Source: Neodontobutis hainanensis
Lineage: Eukaryota; Chordata; Actinopteri; Gobiiformes; Odontobutidae
DNA length: 64,000 nucleotides
Direction: 5' to 3'
NCBI GenBank assembly: GCA_024349245.1
Contig: JALDNG010000525.1
Span: forward strand, 1-64,000
The translations under genes were made by a program, and so were the position numbers. Position 1 is the first letter of the stretch. Every line of letters begins with the position of its first letter. A model generated the notes under the pieces. That model had not been told where the DNA came from. It saw only the letters and a list, made by a program, of their open reading frames with translations, and searched no databases. Shown one piece after another: positions 57,451-64,000 of this stretch.

Positions 57451-59438
57451 TTATACGCACGCGCAGATAACAAAGAATGCATTACGCGTCGTTTCGAAAA
57501 CACGCTTAAATTTCACCATTTACGACCAGTTTCTCTTTTTAATTGGGTTAATATTTAAAGGATAAGTATGAACGGGTTATATTGCAGCAATAATATTTAA
57601 CAGAAAATCTACACACTGGGTTGTTTCTTATAAAGGAAATATCATAAAACGCAGCTTTATCTGAAATATATACAAGATGGGATGCTATTTCACGTGACCT
57701 AAATTTTATTTAGACCTTTATATTGCATGGATAGCCTCAAATGAGCATTTTAATAATCCTCTTTCAACTGTGTTATCGCATAGGTTTAGGATAGGTAATA
57801 TATTTGTTTCATTTGATTCATTTTTGAATTACGTTGTAATATGAACTTAATATTTATATATTAGATGACTTGTGATTTTAGACTCTTCTCCATTAAAAAC
57901 GTTTCTTGTATAATTGATGGATGGATATTTTTAATTTTCATGTCTGAACAAATGATACAATTGAAAATTGTACTAACGAGCATGACTAAAATACCTTAAT
58001 TAAGGTTCACCTTAGAAAATTGTCAAATGCCAAAATATATATTTAATAAGTACGTTTTATGCAAAAATAAACTAAAAATGATAAAGATGTTAAAAATTAC
58101 AAGGGGAGTTGTTTCGCGGAGTGTGGAGTAAAATCTTCCAAAATTCTTCGTAGTTTAAAATACGATGAACAATATCACAACATATTTAGTTTATTACATT
58201 CCATTTTGGTGTATCGCATAAATTTAATGAGTTTCTAAATCATGACAGCCGGTATAGAGGAACTGACAAGGAAATTAGCACTAACATCAAAATGTTTAAT
58301 TATCTAAGGCGAAATGTTTAAATCTAAAATTAGAATTCACAAAAATGTAATATTTTTCATCATTTTAACTTGACACTTGTTCCAAAGAGAAAAACCAAAG
58401 GAAATGATACAAGATTTAGCCAGTAACTTGTCGAAACTGCATTCACCAATTAGATATAGTTTGAAAGCGTGGACACATATAAAAATTATTTTTGAATATT
58501 TTTGAGTTTCAAAATTCAAAAAGTTTTTATGTTTTATAAATAAAATGTTACTCAAATTTATAGGTGAATTATATAAAAGATTGAGATGCAGTTTAAAAAG
58601 TTGAAATTTTTTCATTCAACTTACGCAAGTGCGGCTTTTGTTTATGACACGTACATGGATCTCGCTTTTTCGATGAAGTAGAATCGTCTGTTCAAATAAA
58701 AAAGACCACATTATATTATTTTATCATGTGGTTTACTATTCTAAACATATCCAAAGAATGTAATCACTCCAAAAATTAATTTATTCATAACGTTTGTCAA
58801 ATAATGTTCTGGAAGTTAGAAGAAGAAGATCATTGTGATATGTAAGCTAAGGAAGAAATGGATAATTAATGAAACATAATATAGGCGTGAAATCTGAGAC
58901 TAAAATTGGTATAACTTTTAGGACTCCCTCGGTTTGTTATGAGCAACTTTTGCTTAATCGCAGAATATTTGCTCATTTCATAATTTGTTGAAATTTTATA
59001 AATCAAAAATGTTCATTCGAATTGAATTTAAAATTTTTATTCATTCAAGGCTTAAAATTACACGAAAATGTGTTGAATGAACGAGAGCCACGCGAGTCGT
59101 GTTACAAAAATTTAAAATATCATGAATGTCAAGTATAATGAAAATATGTACAAGTTAAAACATTTCGAATGGTTTACTGAGTCAAAACCACCACGGTTCA
59201 TAAAATTCAGCCGGCCTGCCATTTGTTCGATATTATACTTTTTGAATCTACTCATATCCGTAAATGCTGCTATTTATTCGATTGGTACAGAATGACATAT
59301 CGGAGTGAGTTTTGAGTTATTGAATTTGGCAAATGTGCTTATCAAAAGGAGAAGGCGGTGAAATTAAGCCAAATAAATGTTAGGGAAAGTGAATATTTTT
59401 GAAAAGATTGACACGATAGAATATCTATAGTTGAGTAT
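57451..59438. other. AT-rich stretch between DIS3 and WDR6
   Basis: About 2 kb. A single ATG-started minus-strand frame at 58337-58615 (92 codons; contains C-V-H-A-F-K-L-Y-L-I-G-E-C and W-N-K-C-Q) is the only candidate. It has no domain and could be chance. The part next to 57450 is the presumed DIS3 promoter. Confidence 0.4.
58337..58615 (-). CDS. Possible hypothetical protein, 92 residues
   Basis: An open frame from an ATG at 58615 to a stop at 58337-58339. The product is Asn/Lys/Phe-rich near the start, as expected of AT-rich DNA, but the second half is more balanced (F-D-K-L-L-A-K-S-C-I-I-S-F-G-F). No signal peptide, domain or splice evidence. It may be spurious. Confidence 0.22.
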   Translation of the reverse strand: MKKFQLFKLHLNLLYNSPINLSNILFIKHKNFLNFETQKYSKIIFICVHAFKLYLIGECSFDKLLAKSCIISFGFSLWNKCQVKMMKNITFL

Positions 59439-62400
59439 TTAGGCCATTTTGAATAAAAATATCTCTATTCCGATTCCTACAGCAATCAAAACATTGCGAT
59501 CTTTTCTAAGATATAAAACTTGTAAGGACTTGTTTTTGTATAAAGATAAGTAACAAGGGTCGTTTACGGATGTGAAGCAGTCATATAATAACGACATACT
59601 TGTTGTGTCCCATAACTTTAGCCTCTTATCAGTTGAAACACTTAAGAGATAATTTTTCTCAGAGCACAGAGCTAAATGGAGGGGAAATGTTACCAGTGAC
59701 GCAACCGGAATGAGAATTACTGAACGAATGCAGCATTTTGTCGGAGAAGGGTAATTTTATAAATTGATCCATCGTAACATCCAACAAATATAGTTTTAAC
59801 AGCTAGATCTAGATGATTCAATTTGTCAGGTACTTGTCTCGGAATAACAAAACGAAAAAATTGATGAGCTGACTTGGGCAATTACCGTGGACGGAGTATC
59901 AATGAGGGTATTTTTAACAACGTCAAAGAAATTTAGTTGGGGCGGTTGATGAGAACGAGAATAATATTCCGACCGATTGAAAATGTTACAGCTGTGTTTT
60001 GCCAAAATTCCATTTGTGTAAGCGGCTATTATTTCGCGCGACGCGTTAAAGTACTTAATGGACGTGGGCACTCCCGTTTGGGCCGAAAATTGGTTCACGA
60101 AACTAACGGTATAATCCTCCAACTTAAAACGAAAACTTCTTATAACGCCGTCCGAATAACCGATGATCAAAAACAAAACACTCATACTCGGGGCGATATC
60201 GATACTCGTAGCTCTTAGATCGACGTCACTAAAGTTGCTTCGAGATTCGACATCGAACGATGACGAGATCGATTTTATTCTTGTGACGTAAAATTTATCC
60301 AAAAACTCCACCTCGTTTTGAATCGTTTTATCGAATTTTATTTTATAAATGAAAATAGAAGATCTTCCGCCTACCGCTACAACGATTAGTTCCTCCAGGA
60401 TATCAATGGAAGTCAATTTAGTTGACTTCATTGAAAATATTGAACTTGGATGATCGCCAAGCGCGATAATTCTTCGAAATGTACAAATCTGAACGTTAAC
60501 TGATCACAAAAATTTTCAAACACAAAGACATAACAATTACGTTATCGTCTCCAGAAGTCGCAAAAACTACGAAATTTCCATCTTTTTAACGTTTATTGAA
60601 ATACCGCAAGATTGTCCTAAAAACTCAACACATCGAATTTCCTTTGTATGAAACCCGGACTAGAATCGAACAACAAAAATACCTGAACAACTTCCCCAAG
60701 TTGCGAAGGAAGAATATTCATCTGGTAGTAGAATATACTTGGACGTTTTAAGTAAGCGAGTCTGGCCAAAGATCCACTCGAAGAATCCTACTTATCACAC
60801 AATGAAATTTAAAAGAGAAATCGCATAATTCTTAACCCAAGACCCATTAACACGAGATTTAAAGAATCCCGAGGAATAATGCATCAAAACTTGGAAAACC
60901 ACGAAAGACGGCAAAATCAGAATAGTTCACGCTGAAGAGTGTCATCGATGAATATTGCTGTTAAATACGATGAAATTAACCACAATAATAAGTAAATCAG
61001 AGGTTTAATTCTCAAAAAGTTACTGATACAGGCGTTTGATTTTTATGATTATTTTAAAATTGACACATTTTTCAGTTTGTGGCAACAAAGAAAATTAGCG
61101 TTGAAAACATTATTTTATTGTTTATGAAGGTCAAAATTCCGTGTACCTCAACAATTTTGAATCTCCATTGACGATATCCACCACCACAATCAATTTTGAA
61201 ATAAAATGATTCATTAATTGGATCGTATACACACAATTTTGATTGTTCATAAAATCCAACTAGCAATATTCTTTCGGATTTTGAAATGTACATATCCGCC
61301 AACCAGTCAATTTTAGCGCAACATATTATTCATAAATTACTTCACACGACAGCTCCTCATCAAGTTATATCCATTTTTCGATTGAGTAAATACATTAAAG
61401 GTACCATTTTTACCACATGTATATAGCTTTTCTTGATAGAACTTAACACAGGTACAACATTTATTATGGTGCAAATAATTGTGAGTTTGGAGAACATAGA
61501 TTTTATTGTTAACGATTTTTAGGATTATCAACGAACCATCTTCATAACCGACTCCAACTCTGGTTTCTAAATCGTGAACTATTGAGTCAATAGACGAAAC
61601 GTATGACTTATTATTTCGCGTTTGTATAAAAACTTCATTCGTCACCTTTAAAACGCTCTCATTGAAGTTTAATTCATATCGAATTACGTCTCCCTTTTTG
61701 TCGGCGACGAACAAAAAATTGAAATTTTCAATGTAATGGCATCTAAAACAAATATAAACAATTTTATCACGGTGTGATTTCAATAATATATCTTCAGATC
61801 TGTTGCCTGGTGAGGTTCTAAAAATCATAACCTCTCCGAAAATATTGCCCATGCAAGCCACGTAACCATCTTCGTGAACACAAAGAAATGAATAAGATTT
61901 AAATCTTTCAGAAAAAAACAGAAGTGAAGGAGATAGTTGGTGTGCTTCCTTAAACCACAGCCTGCCTTTTGATGAAACAAAATACACGGTTCCATCAAAG
62001 GCCATGTCTAATGTTTGTATTTTTTCCCCTGGTATCCCAAATTTTGTTTTTGGAAGAGTTATGTTTTTATGATTCCATTTGATAACTTTACCAGATTGAC
62101 AGTTTATTAAAATTGAATCTTCATCAAATCGACTAACTCCCCAAAAACCCTCTCTTGGTAAATGAGTTTTAAATGAATTTTTTATTTTTCCCTGATGATT
62201 CCAAACAAGGCATCTACCATCTTCGGAAACACTGCAAAATGCATTGTCGGCATTGCAGAATGACACTTGCCATATTCGAGCATAATGCCCATAAACTCGA
62301 GTGATCAAAACTTTTTGGACAATATCCCACAAACAAATACTTCTATCATCGGCACATGAACATATATATTTCTGGGACTCTGATAAGCAAACACAAAATA

Positions 62401-62592
62401 CAGGACCCTGTTATGTCATTAAAACATTACTGAATGAATAGAATACGAAAAGCCATCACTGACTTGCACAGTGAGGTCTAAACCAAACGTGCAATTGTAG
62501 TAGCTGATCATTCCAAAGGCATTTCCAGTCAGAATTACGAAATTATGTGGGTTTTCTTTTAGAGTAGCAGCATCACACGAGTAGCTACAAAT
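59439..62592 (-). CDS. WDR6: WD-repeat protein WDR6 (tRNA 2'-O-methylation cofactor)
   Basis: Beta-propeller protein whose family partners the methyltransferase FTSJ1/Trm7 (yeast WDR6 homologue: Trm734/Rtt10) for tRNA wobble-position 2'-O-methylation. Matches run along the protein: D-D-R-S-I-C-L-W-D, G-H-Y-A-R-I-W-Q-V, S-E-D-G-R-C-L-V-W, the hallmark C-G-G-G-Y-R-Q-W, S-G-D-D-N-V-I-V, F-V-G-C-Y-D-G-S and S-T-D-K-R-L-K-L-W-D, ending at 59439-59441. Clear introns: 62408-62430 (23 nt), 60660-60682 (23), 60582-60604 (23), 60500-60521 (22), 59809-59833 (25) and 59672-59693 (22). Two are odd: one near 61315-61345 without an AG acceptor, and one of 358 nt (60789-61146). One base appears inserted near 59750-59765. 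Some 170 N-terminal residues expected from vertebrate WDR6 were not found upstream of 62592, so the start is unresolved. Confidence 0.88.
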
Positions 62593-63480
62593 TAAACAAA
62601 ATTAAAATATCATAAGATGCTAATTTTCAAAATAATTTGGCCCACTCTGATGGGTCTCAAATCTTGGGAATGATAAATTAGCGGGAACATTTTGAGAAAA
62701 TTGACTGAAAAAACATTTTGTTTTAAAAAATTAGCTTGGTTCAGAGAAAGTTTTAAAACCCTTTACAAACATTTGAATGTTAAAAAATCAAGAATGGTCT
62801 GATAAGTGGGCGTCTAAATTCATAAAAGTAAAAAATCTTTTGAAATTAATCACTTGACGAAGATGGAATTGAAAAAGATCACCTCCATAAAGGTTGCAAA
62901 AAATATGGAGATCATGTTGATTGCGAATTTTCAAAAAAACCAAAGAAATCAACACAAATTTCAACAGAAAGCGCAGTTTTTCAAAAGTAGATTATAAAAA
63001 AAATTAATAACTTTAAATTAGAGCAAAATTGTAACGTAATTGAACATTTTTAAGAAATGAGAAAAGTAGAAAGCTGCTTCAAACTCGCAATCTTAAAATA
63101 ACATCAAAACTAGGTTACTGGTTAAACCACATTCAAAAAATGAAAACATGTGCTTAATTTTTCAAACAAAAATAAAATAAGTCTACGTGATCATACTCAG
63201 CATCAGCGAATAATAAACAGTAGACGGCCACTCTTCAGTTAAGATAAAGGAAGGGGACGAACAATTTCGATTAAACCCACTTTGAAGATAATTTAGCACA
63301 AATCAATTTTCTCAAACTTTTTATTTAACCTATATAATTTGTTCAGCCATGAGTACAAACAGGCTAGAGAGTAAATGAATGGCAAAAATAACACCGAACA
63401 TTGGAGTGATATTTTAAAATTGAGAAAAAATGAATAAATTATTTTCCCAACGCGTAAATACTTAATATTATTCTAGGTTT
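62593..63480. other. Divergent spacer upstream of WDR6
   Basis: About 0.9 kb between WDR6 (-) and an unassigned gene (+). Missing N-terminal WDR6 exons may hide in 62600-63250, but I could not identify them. No other feature seen. Confidence 0.35.
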
Positions 63481-64000
63481 ATGAATATTATTCAACAAAG
63501 TTATGAAATTAATGTTGATTTTCCTTCTCAAATTAAAATTCCCTTAAATTTACACACGAATATATTTATTTTTAACCATCAAAGAAATGACGAACATTTT
63601 ATTATGATCAATAAAAATGAGCAATTTTGTGAGGAAGGCTCTCTTTTCAACTTACAAGATTTAACAAATAAAATGAAATTGAAATATATTAAGATTCTCA
63701 TTCTTGAGAGGAGGTTGTTTTGAACCAGAATATTTTTGGGAAATAAACTTCTTGCAAGATGTTCATAAATTTAAACGTCTTTCGAATCTAAAAACAAAAG
63801 TATCAATTAAATCTAGAAATGTTAATAAACAACACATCAAAATATTAAACATAATTTGTTCTTTCAAGGATGGATAACTTTATTTTTTTCTAAAATACCA
63901 CAAAATGTAATGTTTAATTTGCAGGAAATACGGATTAAATAAAAAGCACGTGTTAAAAAGCGATAACAATGCAATATTAAAAAGTGTTGAAAATGTTAAA
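63481..64000 (+). CDS. Unassigned gene, partial at the right edge
   Basis: An ATG at 63481 opens an 80-codon frame (Y-E-I-N-V-D-F-P-S-Q-I-K-I-P, then F-C-E-E-G-S-L-F-N-L-Q-D-L). At about 63715 the neighbouring frame takes over with P-E-Y-F-W-E-I-N-F-L-Q-D-V-H and S-I-K-S-R-N-V-N-K-Q. After a T-rich stretch ending TTTGCAG (63926) the frame K-Y-G-L-N-K-K-H-V-L-K-S runs off the window. The changes of frame suggest a tiny intron or an indel near 63700 and an intron near 63910. No domain recognised. Confidence 0.42.

Noticed and set aside
60841..60960. Plus-strand coding-like patch inside the long WDR6 intron
   Set aside because: It has a stop in the middle and no start or splice support; it is mentioned only as part of the unusual intron.
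1..64000. CRISPR arrays, operons, rRNA genes, integrated viruses
   Set aside because: No regularly spaced repeats, no prokaryotic-type gene clusters, no rRNA-like sequence and no recognisable viral genes were seen.

Overview
This is AT-rich eukaryotic (animal) nuclear DNA. It encodes a Hippo/MST kinase, a Caspr/neurexin-IV adhesion receptor, a forkhead factor, NDUFV1 of complex I, the exosome nuclease DIS3, WDR6 and a centrin-like protein. About 50 introns could be placed by restoring conserved reading frames. Nearly all are 21-29 nt, with 22-24 nt most common. Introns this short in an animal are the known signature of dicyemid mesozoans, so a dicyemid (Dicyema-like) parasite is the best guess. 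An orthonectid or another miniaturised animal cannot be excluded without a search.

Layout. 0-4.6 kb: a decayed Merlin/IS1595-type transposase at the left edge, a decayed Tigger/pogo transposon, and two unassigned coding-like patches. 6-13.5 kb: an unassigned exon pair, a centrin-like gene (-), an EF-hand-like fragment (+) and the Caspr/neurexin-IV gene (-). 13.5-30.8 kb: mostly AT-rich non-coding DNA with a compact forkhead gene (-) at 23 kb and several short coding-like islands. 30.9-39.4 kb: a predicted secreted basic protein (+), the MST1/2 kinase (+), a long unassigned reading frame beside a GC-rich island, and NDUFV1 (-). 39.5-50.7 kb: mostly AT-rich DNA with small coding-like islands. 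50.7-52.6 kb: a coiled-coil/polyproline protein (+). 53.0-53.4 kb: an unassigned gene (-). 54.6-62.6 kb: DIS3 (-) and WDR6 (-). 63.5 kb to the end: the start of an unassigned gene (+).

The genes are independent eukaryotic units, not an operon. Recognisable roles are tissue-growth signalling (MST kinase with SARAH domain), junction adhesion (Caspr with a FERM/PDZ-type tail), respiration (NDUFV1), RNA decay (DIS3), tRNA modification (WDR6), centriole or cytoskeleton (centrin-like) and transcription (forkhead). Several otherwise intact genes carry isolated one-base frame breaks, some in homopolymers. These look like residual assembly errors rather than decay, and they limit how well anonymous genes can be assembled by eye.
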